A program made the position numbers and the translations under genes. Below the pieces are notes generated by a model. It saw nothing but the letters and a program-made list of their open reading frames with translations. It had not been told where the DNA came from and did no database searches. 64,000 nt of DNA from Methanospirillum stamsii (GTDB taxonomy: Archaea > Halobacteriota > Methanomicrobia > Methanomicrobiales > Methanospirillaceae), in assembly GCF_046244385.1 (NCBI RefSeq), contig NZ_CP176366.1, positions 3,534,001 through 3,598,000 on the forward strand, written 5' to 3'. Each line of letters opens with the position of its first letter. Within the stretch, counting starts at the first letter, position 1. Shown in pieces: positions 37,102 to 45,538 of this stretch.

Positions 37102-37533
37102 ATGCAAAAAAACCTCACCATCGAATGGCAACATATCGGGAAAAATATATCAACAACCTGCGTTCGGTGTAATGCAACTGGCATAACATTATTACAGGTC
37201 ATAGAGGACTTAAAACCTGAATTAATGAAAAATGATGTACATATTGCATTTAAAGAAACCGTATTATCGAATGATCAATTGCCAGAATCCAATCGGATCA
37301 TCATTAACGGAAAAGCTCTCGAAGATTACCTGAAGAATGCCAGGGTAATCCAGACGCCCTGCCAGTCCTGTGCCTGTATCGTTAACAACGAAACTGCAGA
37401 ATGCAGAGCTATTGAAATATCAGATGAATTATATGAGTCAATTCCGGCAGAAATTATCCATAATGTACTCATCAGGATTATTAGGGGAGACGAATCTTCG
37501 TCCGATTCCAAAGGATCGTGTTGTTGTCAATAA
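37102..37533 (+). CDS. DUF2703 Cys-rich protein of arsenic clusters
   Basis: 143 aa. Family features: start LTIEWQHIG, CVRCNATGITLLQVIEDL, FKETVLSNDQLPESNRIIING, a CQSCAC pair near residue 92, and a terminal CCCQ. DUF2703 proteins have a thioredoxin-like pattern and occur beside arsenic or heavy-metal genes; they may bind metal via the Cys pairs. It lies at the left edge of the island next to arsC. Confidence 0.75.
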   Translation: MQKNLTIEWQHIGKNISTTCVRCNATGITLLQVIEDLKPELMKNDVHIAFKETVLSNDQLPESNRIIINGKALEDYLKNARVIQTPCQSCACIVNNETAECRAIEISDELYESIPAEIIHNVLIRIIRGDESSSDSKGSCCCQ

Positions 37534-37728
37534 AAATATACGACCAGTAACCCTTTTTTTCCGGACATTTATTTTCATCAAGGTGACACCCAATATTCTC
37601 TGACACCTGTGTAAGGTCTCCCCAAACCTCCGGATTGAAGTCAGGTCAGAATAATGAACCCGGAACCGTCATCCCTTTTCGGAGGAATACCATTGTGATA
37701 TCCTGATGACAAAAATTGGAAGTGTACA

Positions 37729-37884
37729 TATCACAATGAAAACTGGAAAAAACAACCTCGTCAACGAGTGGTGAAATATTTGGGGCTTGGAGGATTCATT
37801 CGGATGGAAACCCGACCGGTATTGTCCATGGCTTACTATTTCAATCTTCACTCAGATAATACCGACTATTTGCAGGAGTTTTAA
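37729..37884 (+). pseudogene. possible transposase remnant
   Basis: The frame reads YHNENWKKQPRQRVVKYLGL and stops at 37884. The pattern of a short aromatic strand followed by QRVVKYLG resembles the N-terminal part of several transposase families. No start or further domain is present. Weak call. Confidence 0.3.
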
Positions 37885-37902
37885 TATATTTCGAGGTATT
37901 AC

Positions 37903-38334
37903 TTACAGAACGAGAAATCCGCCAGGATCTACATTCTCATCAATCCACCGGATAATCTCATCGCGAATAATCCGGAATATTGCCAGTTTTTCATCATCCG
38001 AACCCATGAATGAGGATGGATCAGTAAATCCCTGATGAATGGTTTTTTTCGCTCCGGGAAAGACAGGACAGACGGATTTTGCTCCATCACAGACCGTTAC
38101 AACGATATCGATATCAGTATCGAAAAATTCAAGGAGTGGTTTTGATCGATGATTTGAAATGTCAATTCCAATTTCATCCATTACCTTAATGGCAAGAGGA
38201 TGAACGCTGGTTACTTCTGTTCCTGCGCTATATGCAGAATATCTTTCTCCATACCGGTTTTTAAGATACCCTTCAGCTATCTGTGATCGGGCAGAGTTAT
38301 GGGTACAAATAAACAAAACAATCGGTTTATTCAT
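37903..38334 (-). CDS. arsC: arsenate reductase (LMW-phosphatase type)
   Basis: 143 aa. The P-loop CTHNSARS is at residues 10-17, the thioredoxin-type redox Cys are in VVTVCDGAKSVCPVFPG (about 82-89), and the acid loop appears near HQGFTDPSS. It reduces arsenate to arsenite using thioredoxin. It diverges from arsR across 116 bp that holds an inverted repeat, a likely ArsR operator. The export permease (ACR3) is broken downstream, so reduction without export may be deleterious unless another pump works. Confidence 0.93.
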   Translation of the reverse strand: MNKPIVLFICTHNSARSQIAEGYLKNRYGERYSAYSAGTEVTSVHPLAIKVMDEIGIDISNHRSKPLLEFFDTDIDIVVTVCDGAKSVCPVFPGAKKTIHQGFTDPSSFMGSDDEKLAIFRIIRDEIIRWIDENVDPGGFLVL

Positions 38335-38421
38335 GATATTAGTATCCTTAAATATCCGTTATAACAATTTGAGGATTTTCTCTATATTCTCTATAGGTAC
38401 TACACCTCCATCGAAATATTG

Positions 38422-38445
38422 AACTTCTTATCAGGGAGATAAGTT
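38422..38445. promoter_or_regulatory. candidate ArsR operator in the arsC-arsR gap
   Basis: An imperfect inverted repeat, AACTT(C)TTATC on the left and GATAAGTT on the right of AGGGA, ends 5 bp before the arsR ATG. The AACTT...AAGTT half-sites recur in front of ACR3 (39485-39506), supporting one regulator for both. Binding is inferred. Confidence 0.45.
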
Positions 38446-38450
38446 GTACA

Positions 38451-38861
38451 ATGAAAAAGGCCGCTTGCAGTACGAATTGTACAGACCCTGCAATTCCAGC
38501 CAAAATACCTCCGGAAGTTCTCGAACCTCTAATGACAATAGGCGGACTTGAAGGGCTTTCAAGCCTTACTATGCCCCGTGATGTAATAATAAAAAATGTT
38601 TCTCTCTTTAAAGCTCTTTCGGATCCATTCCGGATAAAAATACTCTCAATGCTCTCAGTACAACCGTTATGTGTCTGTATCATCCGGGAATTGCTTGAAA
38701 TATCTGATACCAGACTTTCATACCACCTGAAAAAATTAAGTTCGATGGGACTCATTGAAGGCACATCCCAGGGGAACTGGATCATATATGAATTAACCGA
38801 TCTCGGAGTGAAGGCTCTGTCCTTGTGCTCTGAAGAGAAAAAAACAAAAGGAAAGAGATAA
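38451..38861 (+). CDS. arsR: ArsR-family arsenic-responsive repressor
   Basis: 136 aa. Winged HTH with SLFKALSDPFRIKILSML, the arsenite-sensing pair LCVC (Cys74 and Cys76), and the recognition helix ISDTRLSYHLKKLSSMGLI. The two Cys in the helix are the classic ArsR inducer site. There is an extra N-terminal Cys pair (CSTNC) and a basic tail. Divergent from arsC; it probably represses both directions until As(III) binds. Confidence 0.9.
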   Translation: MKKAACSTNCTDPAIPAKIPPEVLEPLMTIGGLEGLSSLTMPRDVIIKNVSLFKALSDPFRIKILSMLSVQPLCVCIIRELLEISDTRLSYHLKKLSSMGLIEGTSQGNWIIYELTDLGVKALSLCSEEKKTKGKR

Positions 38862-38917
38862 CTTTTCATTTCAGAAAAATTTACTCTTTTACATAAAACC
38901 ACTAAACCCTTGAAGAG

Positions 38918-39304
38918 ATGAAATTAAAAATTCTTTGCCTTGCCATTTGTATCCTCCTCGTCGTCCCAATCCAGGCAGAAAAACCTAGTGGAAATATTTC
39001 GGGCTCTGATCCCCTTTTGCCCCCTAATATTGCTACACTCTATCTGGATCCGGATTCATATCTAGGACAGACAATAATCATGAAAGGAATCGTTGCAACA
39101 TCTTATCCAAAGGAACACAGGTTCATTCTCTCCGATTCTATGGGATGTGCAAGTTGTCAGGCTGCAAGAAAAAATTCTGAAACCCTTAACGTCATCTTTT
39201 CCGGAGAAATACCTGACAAGAGAGAGATTGTATTAGTATCCGGAAAATTGACCCGGGGAGAAGACGATACCTTTTCAATCAATGCTACATCGGTGAAAAA
39301 GTAA
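38918..39304 (+). CDS. secreted OB-fold-like protein with Cys pair
   Basis: 128 aa. Signal peptide at residues 1-20. The remainder looks like a small OB-fold barrel (DPDSYLGQTIIMKGIVAT, REIVLVSGKL) with the Cys pair CASC near residue 75. It stands between arsR and ACR3 in the same direction. A role in metal binding or redox at the cell surface is plausible; not a characterised family. Confidence 0.6.
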   Translation: MKLKILCLAICILLVVPIQAEKPSGNISGSDPLLPPNIATLYLDPDSYLGQTIIMKGIVATSYPKEHRFILSDSMGCASCQAARKNSETLNVIFSGEIPDKREIVLVSGKLTRGEDDTFSINATSVKK

Positions 39305-39484
39305 TTTTTTTCTGAAAATACCCGATTCAAAACTCTCGTATCACCAGAATTTTTTGAAGAGTGTAGGTTTAAGTTAACAAGAACTACAAAGTAACTGGAT
39401 TCACCACTATTTTTCGGAAAATATCGATTTTTAAAAGTTATCACTCTAAAATCGAACATACTGGAGATACTGAATAACGTAGAG

Positions 39485-39506
39485 AACTTTAAGTACTCAT
39501 AAAGTT
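39485..39506. promoter_or_regulatory. inverted repeat before ACR3, candidate ArsR site
   Basis: Perfect 7-bp arms AACTTTA / TAAAGTT around 8 bp, about 35 bp upstream of the ACR3 ATG. It shares AACTT...AAGTT ends with the arsC-arsR repeat. Confidence 0.4.
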
Positions 39507-39538
39507 CAAATGATTTTGAATCACCTTTGTGATACATT

Positions 39539-40504
39539 ATGAATGCTACACAACAGACATCAACAAAATCTTCACAAAAATCTAAGGGCCTTGGTTTTTT
39601 TGAAAAGTATCTGACCGTCTGGGTATTGATCTGTATCGCTCTTGGAATACTTCTTGGACGGTATGCTCCCGAAGTTGCAACATATCTTGATAGTCTATCC
39701 ATATACATCGGAGAAGCCCCAGTTATCTCAATTCCTATAGCTATCTGTCTTTTTTTTATGATGTACCCCATCATGGTAAAGATAGATTTTTCTTGAGTCC
39801 TGAAAGCGGGAAAAAACATCAAACCTGTAAGTCTGACCCTCTTTGTAAATTGGGCAATTAAACCATTTACCATGTATATCATTGCCACATTTTTCCTGGG
39901 TTACCTCTTTCTTCAGTTCATCGGACCTGATGCAGTAGACCTTGTAAAGATGCCATTTGGTGTAGATCTTCCGGTTGGGACTTCTTATGGAGAGGGAACA
40001 ATTGTTCGGGAAAACGGGGTTAAAATGCTTGAAATTCCTCTTTGGAGAAGTTACCTCGCCGGATGTATTCTTCTTGGCATCGCTCCATGCACGGCCATGG
40101 TTTTGGTCTGGGGATACCTAGCTAAAGGAAATGACAGGCATACTCTGGTCATGGTTGCGATTAACTCCCTTTCAATGCTCTTATTGTATGGTCCACTCGG
40201 AGGATTTCTTCTCGGCGTCGGACAACTGCCCGTTCCTTGGGAAGCATTAGCATTATCAATCGCAATATATGTCGCTCTTCCCCTTTTCTGTGGATATTTT
40301 TCCAGGATTCTTCTTATCCGGTATAAAGGAGAGGAATGGTTCAAAACTAAGTTCATGCACTTTCTGACACCGGTGACAATAATCGCACTATTAGTTACGT
40401 TGATTTTACTTTTCAGCTTTAAGGGTGAAGTGATCCTAAAGGATCCCCTGACTATTATCTGGATTGCGATCCCACTGTTTATTCAGACATTACTCATCTT
40501 TTTC
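39539..40504 (+). pseudogene. ACR3 arsenite permease, 5' part, with in-frame TGA
   Basis: The frame gives an ACR3-type Na+/bile-acid-family permease: FFEKYLTVWVLICIALGILL, then SIPIAICLFFMMYPIMVKID, an in-frame TGA at 39794-39796, and in the same frame FVNWAIKPFTMYIIATFFLG and GCILLGIAPCTAMVLVW, containing the essential Cys. It ends at about 40504, inside the ninth helix (IPLFIQTLLIFF), where insertion-sequence DNA begins. The 3' part resumes at 43759. Gene is disrupted by both a nonsense codon and an insertion. Confidence 0.88.
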
Positions 40505-40539
40505 CATGAAAAACCGGATCCATTAAGAGGGTAAAACCC

Positions 40540-40763
40540 TCAAATCGGATCAGGATCTGGTTTCTTCATCTCTTTTATCGTGTCAGATAACAGTTTTAAG
40601 GCCTCTTCTAGGGTATATGCGACAGGAATACGGACATTATGGTATTTCACTTGCTTTTTAGGTTGAGCATAGACATCGACATATGTTTCATCATTTACAA
40701 CCTTGATTCCCGCTGACGCATAACGATAAATCCCCTCATTCTCTTTTAATTCTTCTAACTCCC
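40540..40763 (-). pseudogene. start-less coding remnant at the left of the insertion block
   Basis: Minus-strand frame of about 74 codons reading YRYASAGIKVVNDETYVDVY and YTLEEALKLLSDTIKEMKK to a TGA at 40540. There is a stop directly upstream and no ATG. Looks like a fragment, not a known family. Confidence 0.35.
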
Positions 40764-40832
40764 CTCAATCATGGATCGATATCTTTATCATCGTTACGTG
40801 TCAAATAATATACATAACGAGGAAGAATAATC

Positions 40833-42443
40833 ATGGTGGCAATTGTGTACCAAAAAGATAAACGATCCGGGATCACTTATGCATATCATTCCATATCCTT
40901 CTGGGACAAAGAAAAGAAACAATCACGGGCCCGTCGGACTTTGATTGGACGAGTTGATAACATCACCGGAGAAATTGTCCCGACAGATGGAAGGAATAGA
41001 AAAAAGGCCGAGGAAAAACCCCCAATAAATAGGGGAAGGCCAGCAATCAATAGTGTTAAACGGACCTTCTTCGGAGCAACATATCTGCTGGATGCTATCG
41101 GAGAAAAATTAGGGATCACTCAGGATTTGAAACAGTGTTTCCCTGATACCTACAAGCAAATTCTGTCACTCGCGTACTATTTGATCCTTGAAGACAGTAC
41201 ACCCATGTATCGCTTTGAGAAGTGGGGAATCCTTCATAAGCATCCCTATGGGGATAATATCACCTCTCAACGTAGTAGCGAACTGTTTGCTAGCATTACT
41301 GAAGAGGACAAACAACGGTTCTTCACTCTACAAGGTAAGAGAAGAGTTGAACAGGAATTTTGGGCATATGACACAACAACCCTGTCAAGCTATTCAGAAA
41401 CCCTGAGACAAGTCCAGTATGGACATAACAAAGAGCATGATCAGTTACCTCAATTGAAACTTGCACTTGTCTTTGGACAGGATTCTAACCTCCCTTTCTA
41501 TTACAGAAAACTTGCAGGCAATATTCCCGATTCCAAAACTATCCATCGTCTGTTAGAAGAACTGGAGATTCTTGGGTATTCTAAAGTAAAACTGGTCATG
41601 GATCGAGGGTTTTATAGTGAGTACAATATTAACTGCCTGTATCAGAATCATGTAAAATTCCTTGTGTCTGCAAAGATGTCGTTAAACTTCATCCGAAACG
41701 AATTAGATGAGATATACGAATCATTCCGCAGTTTCGAAAATTACAACGATAATTATGAATTCTATTGCAGAACCGTTCGGTCTTCCTGGAATTACACGCA
41801 AAAACGCCCATACAAAGGGGATAATCTGAAGGAATCTCGTCGGATTTACATCCACTATTATTATAACATCGAACAGGCAGCTGATGATGAAAAAGACTTT
41901 GATCGAAAGCTAATCTCATTAAAGCAGGAATTAGAGTCTGGTGAACGCGTTCTACAACATGAGAAACTCTATCAGCAATTTTTCACATGGAAGACAACAC
42001 CTAAACGGGGAACTCAGGTGATGGTCAAGGAGGAGAGCGTGATCGAAGCTAAACGCTATTTTGGATTTTTTGCCCTGATTACCAATGAGACCATGAATGC
42101 AGTAACTGCCCTTGAACTTTATCGGAACAAAGATGTGGTCGAAAAGGCCTTCGGAAATCTCAAAGAACGGTTGAACATGCGTCGAACCCTGGTTTCTTCA
42201 GAACAAAGTCTTGATGGAAAACTGTTTGTCCAGTTTGTGGCCCTGATTTACCTCTCATATATAAAAAAGCAGATGCAGGAGAAGGATCTTGTCAAAAGAT
42301 TTTCAATTCCTGGTTTATTGGATAAGCTGGATGTGATTGAATGTTTCGAACAGCCGGGAAAAGCTCTGCAGGTGGGTGAGATGGTGGAAAAACTAGAGCA
42401 GTTATATTACGATCTTGGGGTAACCCCCCCTACATCGTTATGA
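40833..42443 (+). CDS. IS1634-type transposase
   Basis: 536 aa, full length. N-terminal part YAYHSISFWDKEKKQSRARR and GRVDNITGEIVP; catalytic core with EFWAYDTTTLSSYSE (first Asp), KVKLVMDRGFYSEYNI (second Asp), and LYRNKDVVEKAFGNLKERL (Tyr-Arg-Glu-Lys). This is the IS4-superfamily DDE pattern with the long IS1634-type insertion domain. GAGGAAGAATA precedes the ATG. Its stop overlaps that of the IS110 transposase by 6 bp. Confidence 0.88.
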   Translation: MVAIVYQKDKRSGITYAYHSISFWDKEKKQSRARRTLIGRVDNITGEIVPTDGRNRKKAEEKPPINRGRPAINSVKRTFFGATYLLDAIGEKLGITQDLKQCFPDTYKQILSLAYYLILEDSTPMYRFEKWGILHKHPYGDNITSQRSSELFASITEEDKQRFFTLQGKRRVEQEFWAYDTTTLSSYSETLRQVQYGHNKEHDQLPQLKLALVFGQDSNLPFYYRKLAGNIPDSKTIHRLLEELEILGYSKVKLVMDRGFYSEYNINCLYQNHVKFLVSAKMSLNFIRNELDEIYESFRSFENYNDNYEFYCRTVRSSWNYTQKRPYKGDNLKESRRIYIHYYYNIEQAADDEKDFDRKLISLKQELESGERVLQHEKLYQQFFTWKTTPKRGTQVMVKEESVIEAKRYFGFFALITNETMNAVTALELYRNKDVVEKAFGNLKERLNMRRTLVSSEQSLDGKLFVQFVALIYLSYIKKQMQEKDLVKRFSIPGLLDKLDVIECFEQPGKALQVGEMVEKLEQLYYDLGVTPPTSL

Positions 42444-43553
42444 GGGGGCGGGAATGTAGGTTACAATAAGATGCCAAATTATTGTAATCATCTTCCTTGC
42501 AAGTGCAATAATTGCTTTACCAGTCCCAATCACCGCCTTTTTGGCTTCATAAAAGTCGCGTAGGACACTTTTTTTCTTTTTTGCTGCCGCATGAGCCGCT
42601 TGAGTTAATATCCATCTTCCGAGTTTCGACCCCCGTTTCGTTATTGATCGTTTCACTTGATGATCCGCTGACTGATAAACTTTAGGAACAATCCCTAACC
42701 AACTGGCAAGTTTATCACTTGAAGAGAAATCCTTGAAGTTATCAATTTCTGCAATGAGTGTTACTGCAGTAATATCTCCAACACCGGGAACAGATTTAAG
42801 GATCTCAACTTTCCTAGGATAATTTGTATGGGCATAATGGATGACATACTTAGTAAGTAATCCAATTTCCTCATCCAACTTCATCATAACGCGAAGACAG
42901 TGTCCTAATTGAATTAGTGCGTTTTGAGAAAGACTTTGTTCTAGCAAATTTCTGATTTCTGGCTCTTTCTTATTAAGAACTTTCCAGGGGATCTGTTTAA
43001 TAATTTTATCAGCAGGATCACCTTGAAGTATTCCAATCATGATCAATCTCCCAGAAACTCCAAAAATATCAGTTAACGTTTCAGACAAGTGAAATAATTC
43101 AGTGTCAAGAATGCCATGAATCCTATTTTTAATATCAGTACGTTTCTTAACTAAAAAATGTCTGAGACGTACAAGTTTTCTGAAATCTCGGTGATGTCGG
43201 GAAAAGACACGGGATGGTTCAATCATTCCCTTAAGAGCAAGCAGCGCGATGATTTCTGAATCTATTTTATCAGTCTTTTTATGTGAAAGAACCTTGATAT
43301 CATGAGCATTGCCTACTATGACCGGAAGATGATCGATGAGTGAATCATAGATTTGGATCCAGTAATCACTTGTTGATTCACAAGCAACAACCTGACATTT
43401 ATTCTGAAGAATCCAATTCTTTAGTGCAAGAAGGCCTTGCACAGTCCTATCAAATTTCTCCTGGAACTTGGAACCATTTGTCCATAGAATTGTGGCAACA
43501 ATGAATCGTTTATGGACATCTAGCCCAGCTGCTATTTGGTAATCTGTAGTCAT
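42438..43553 (-). CDS. IS110-family DEDD transposase
   Basis: 371 aa from ATG 43553 (TTG at 43592 less likely). N-terminal DEDD domain: AAGLDVHKRF (Asp), VACESTSDYWIQ (Glu), KTDKIDSEIIALL (Asp, Asp). C-terminal Transposase_20 domain: LKSVPGVGDITAVTLIAEI and ASWLGIVPKV...ITKRGSKLGRW with the Ser near SSSDKL. Members are guided by a bridge RNA from the element's non-coding end. Appears intact. Confidence 0.92.
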   Translation of the reverse strand: MTTDYQIAAGLDVHKRFIVATILWTNGSKFQEKFDRTVQGLLALKNWILQNKCQVVACESTSDYWIQIYDSLIDHLPVIVGNAHDIKVLSHKKTDKIDSEIIALLALKGMIEPSRVFSRHHRDFRKLVRLRHFLVKKRTDIKNRIHGILDTELFHLSETLTDIFGVSGRLIMIGILQGDPADKIIKQIPWKVLNKKEPEIRNLLEQSLSQNALIQLGHCLRVMMKLDEEIGLLTKYVIHYAHTNYPRKVEILKSVPGVGDITAVTLIAEIDNFKDFSSSDKLASWLGIVPKVYQSADHQVKRSITKRGSKLGRWILTQAAHAAAKKKKSVLRDFYEAKKAVIGTGKAIIALARKMITIIWHLIVTYIPAPS

Positions 43554-43735
43554 GTCTCTAAAAATGGGTAGATGAATTTCCTGGCTGGTCAATTTTCCAT
43601 TCGTGATCTAGGTCACAGTTCAGCCTTCGATGGCAATTCAAGGGTTAGTTTTTTTAACGGATTTGAAACCCAAAAAGAAAACAACCTTCACTACCCAGAT
43701 TAATATTGGGAGACTGGAGGTTACAGTTTTTCATG
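43554..43735 (-). ncRNA. predicted IS110 bridge-RNA region
   Basis: About 180 bp of non-coding DNA lie directly upstream of the IS110 transposase, matching the size and place of the bridge RNA in IS110-group elements. The other end has almost no non-coding DNA. No folding was computed; guide loops are not defined. Confidence 0.45.
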
Positions 43736-43758
43736 AGTTAAGCATGAGGCGGAGCCTC

Positions 43759-44019
43759 ATGGGTGTTTCTTTAGGATATATCCTTTCAAAAACGTGGAAA
43801 TTCTCGTATGAAGATGCCGCCCCCTCTGCCATGATTGGAGCATCGAATCACTTTGAGGTGGCGATTGCAACAGCGACCATTCTTTTCGGACTTTCTTCAG
43901 GAGCAGCTCTTGCAACTGTCGTGGGGGTGCTCATAGAAGTCCCGACTATGCTTACCCTTATCAAAATATGTCTTCGAACCAGAGGATGGTTCCCTAGAAG
44001 AGGACCTACTGCGGCATAA
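43759..44019 (+). pseudogene. ACR3 arsenite permease, 3' part
   Basis: From ATG 43759 the frame reads MGVSLGYILSKTWKFSYEDA, APSAMIGASNHFEVAIATA and LATVVGVLIEVPTMLTLIKI to the stop at 44019. This is the last two helices and tail of ACR3, continuing the reading frame interrupted at about 40504. On its own it is not functional. The frame extends upstream into insertion DNA to 43630, which is not part of the permease. Confidence 0.88.
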
Positions 44020-44128
44020 TCCTTTTTTTTGATATCTGATGATTCAAGAAAGTTTGTAATACCTTGAGTGAGAACCTATAGTGAATGCATGTCACACTTG
44101 TGAATACCCCTTGTGTGGAGATTAGTGA

Positions 44129-44617
44129 ATGAGAAAAACACATCAAATTAAGATTTTCGGAGTACTCATATTGTGTACTCTGTTTCTCACCCTCTTTGCC
44201 GGATGTACCGGGAACAGTCCGGGCAATGGATCGCAGATTCAAAATGAAGCACCTGATTCTGCCACATTGCCGGATATCACGAAAGTAGAACTCTACCATT
44301 TTCACGGAAATCAGCAGTGTGTCTCATGTATACAGCTTGGTGATATGGCTGAAAAAGTCGTGAATACCTATTACCCGGATGAACTAGCATCAGGAAAACT
44401 CGTATTTGGTCATATCAATGCAGAAGATCCAGCAAACCTTGATATTGCACAAAAATATGAAGTAGCCTCATCATCACTAATGATTGGAGTATACACGAAA
44501 GACTCGTTTACCAAACAGGATCTGGTCGGTCTCTGGTACAGGCTCGGAAATGAAGAGGAATATTCCCAGTACCTGACTGAAATACTGGATCCATTCCTGA
44601 AAGGTGAACAGTCTTGA
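44129..44617 (+). CDS. arsF: ArsF-family lipoprotein with thioredoxin-like CxxC
   Basis: 162 aa. A lipobox LFAGC puts the lipid-bearing Cys at residue 26. The mature part starts VELYHFHGNQQCVSC with a CxxC at 64-67, in a thioredoxin-like fold ending SSLMIGVYTKDSF. It matches the ArsF subunit described with ArsE and ArsG in aromatic-arsenical operons. Membrane-anchored on the outside, it probably passes electrons to or from the CcdA-like ArsG. The TGA overlaps the TTG start of arsG. Confidence 0.8.
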   Translation: MRKTHQIKIFGVLILCTLFLTLFAGCTGNSPGNGSQIQNEAPDSATLPDITKVELYHFHGNQQCVSCIQLGDMAEKVVNTYYPDELASGKLVFGHINAEDPANLDIAQKYEVASSSLMIGVYTKDSFTKQDLVGLWYRLGNEEEYSQYLTEILDPFLKGEQS

Positions 44618-45342
44618 GTGATCTCATGTCTTTCATGGAAGCTATGGGAAGCAGCGATATTCCCCTTGTTGCGGCATTTTTCATCGGACTTATGATGGCG
44701 ATAAGCCCCTGTCCGCTGGCAACCAACATCACCGCAATTGCATACATTTCCCGAACCCTCTCATCCGGCAAGCACACCTTGTTTGTTGGGTTTCTCTATA
44801 CAATCGGCCGTATCCTTGTTTATGTTGCCATTGCTGCACTTATTGTCCTTGGTGGTCTGAAAGTCCAGTTCATCTCCCTCTTTCTGCAACAATATGGAGA
44901 TCTCCTGCTAGGGCCGATACTCTTCATCTGTGGAATTTTCATGCTCGAAATAATTCCCCTGAATATGAAATTTGAGCATGAAGGACTTTCAAACCTGAAA
45001 GAAAAACTCTCAAAAAAATTTTTAGACAAAGGGTTTTTCGGGAGTTTTCTCCTGGGTATTCTATTTGCACTCAGTTTCTGTCCGTTTAGTGCTGTCCTCT
45101 TCTTTGGTATGCTGGTTCCGCTTGCGTTAAGCATCCAGGATCCAATTGGAGTTCCACTCGTTTTTGGTATGGCAACGGGTCTTCCAGTAATTATCTTTGC
45201 AGCTCTTCTCTCCATCGGTGTTAGTAGATATGGAGCGATGATGAGTAAAGTACAGAGTGCAGAAAAGATGTTCCGGCGAACCGTTGCTGTGGTCTTCGTT
45301 ATCATCGGTGCATATTACACATTACAGGCATACCTCGGGTAA
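44614..45342 (+). CDS. arsG: ArsG-family CcdA-like membrane protein
   Basis: 242 aa with six TM helices. Two Cys-Pro motifs, SPCPL in the first helix and SFCPFSA in the fourth, are the redox pair typical of CcdA/DsbD-like membrane thiol transporters. The TTG at 44614 is chosen: GGTGA lies 6 nt upstream and TTGA overlaps the arsF stop. The ATG at 44626 would be 18 nt from that site. Probably moves reducing power across the membrane to ArsF-type partners, or acts in efflux of organoarsenicals. Confidence 0.82.
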   Translation: MSDLMSFMEAMGSSDIPLVAAFFIGLMMAISPCPLATNITAIAYISRTLSSGKHTLFVGFLYTIGRILVYVAIAALIVLGGLKVQFISLFLQQYGDLLLGPILFICGIFMLEIIPLNMKFEHEGLSNLKEKLSKKFLDKGFFGSFLLGILFALSFCPFSAVLFFGMLVPLALSIQDPIGVPLVFGMATGLPVIIFAALLSIGVSRYGAMMSKVQSAEKMFRRTVAVVFVIIGAYYTLQAYLG

Positions 45343-45538
45343 TTATTGCAATTATGAGCAAAATATTCAATTTTTCGATACATATATATATGATTCAAAT
45401 AATATTGAAATTACGACAGATGGGAGATCACCTCACATTATCCGTTTTATTAAAAAATTGGACACCTTCATACCAGTCTTCCTTATTAAAGATCTCATCT
45501 GCCTTTTTTAAAATTTCAAATACTCAGGGAGTTAATTC
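45343..45538. other. spacer between arsG and second arsF
   Basis: About 195 bp, AT-rich with several ATATAT stretches near 45380-45395; a promoter for the second ArsF-thioredoxin pair may lie here. Confidence 0.4.

Larger units (their letters stand above)
40505..43735. mobile_element. insertion block splitting ACR3 (IS1634-type plus IS110-type)
   Basis: About 3.2 kb between the two halves of the permease. It holds an IS1634-type transposase, an IS110-type transposase on the other strand, and non-coding ends. The outer ends carry CATGAAAAAC at 40505-40514 and its inverse GTTTTTCATG at 43726-43735, a candidate terminal pair. Extra sequence including a perfect 8-bp palindrome (CATGAGGC/GCCTCATG, 43743-43761) lies between that and the resumed permease, so the exact right boundary is uncertain. 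Probably two independent insertions. Confidence 0.7.

Noticed and set aside
39794..39796. TGA in ACR3 read as selenocysteine
   Set aside because: ACR3 proteins are not selenoproteins, no SECIS-like hairpin was seen, and the gene is also split by insertion sequences.
43575..43595. TTGACCA near the IS110 transposase taken as an IS21 end
   Set aside because: A single copy without paired repeats or TG/CA ends; the true IS21 is at 48256-50801.
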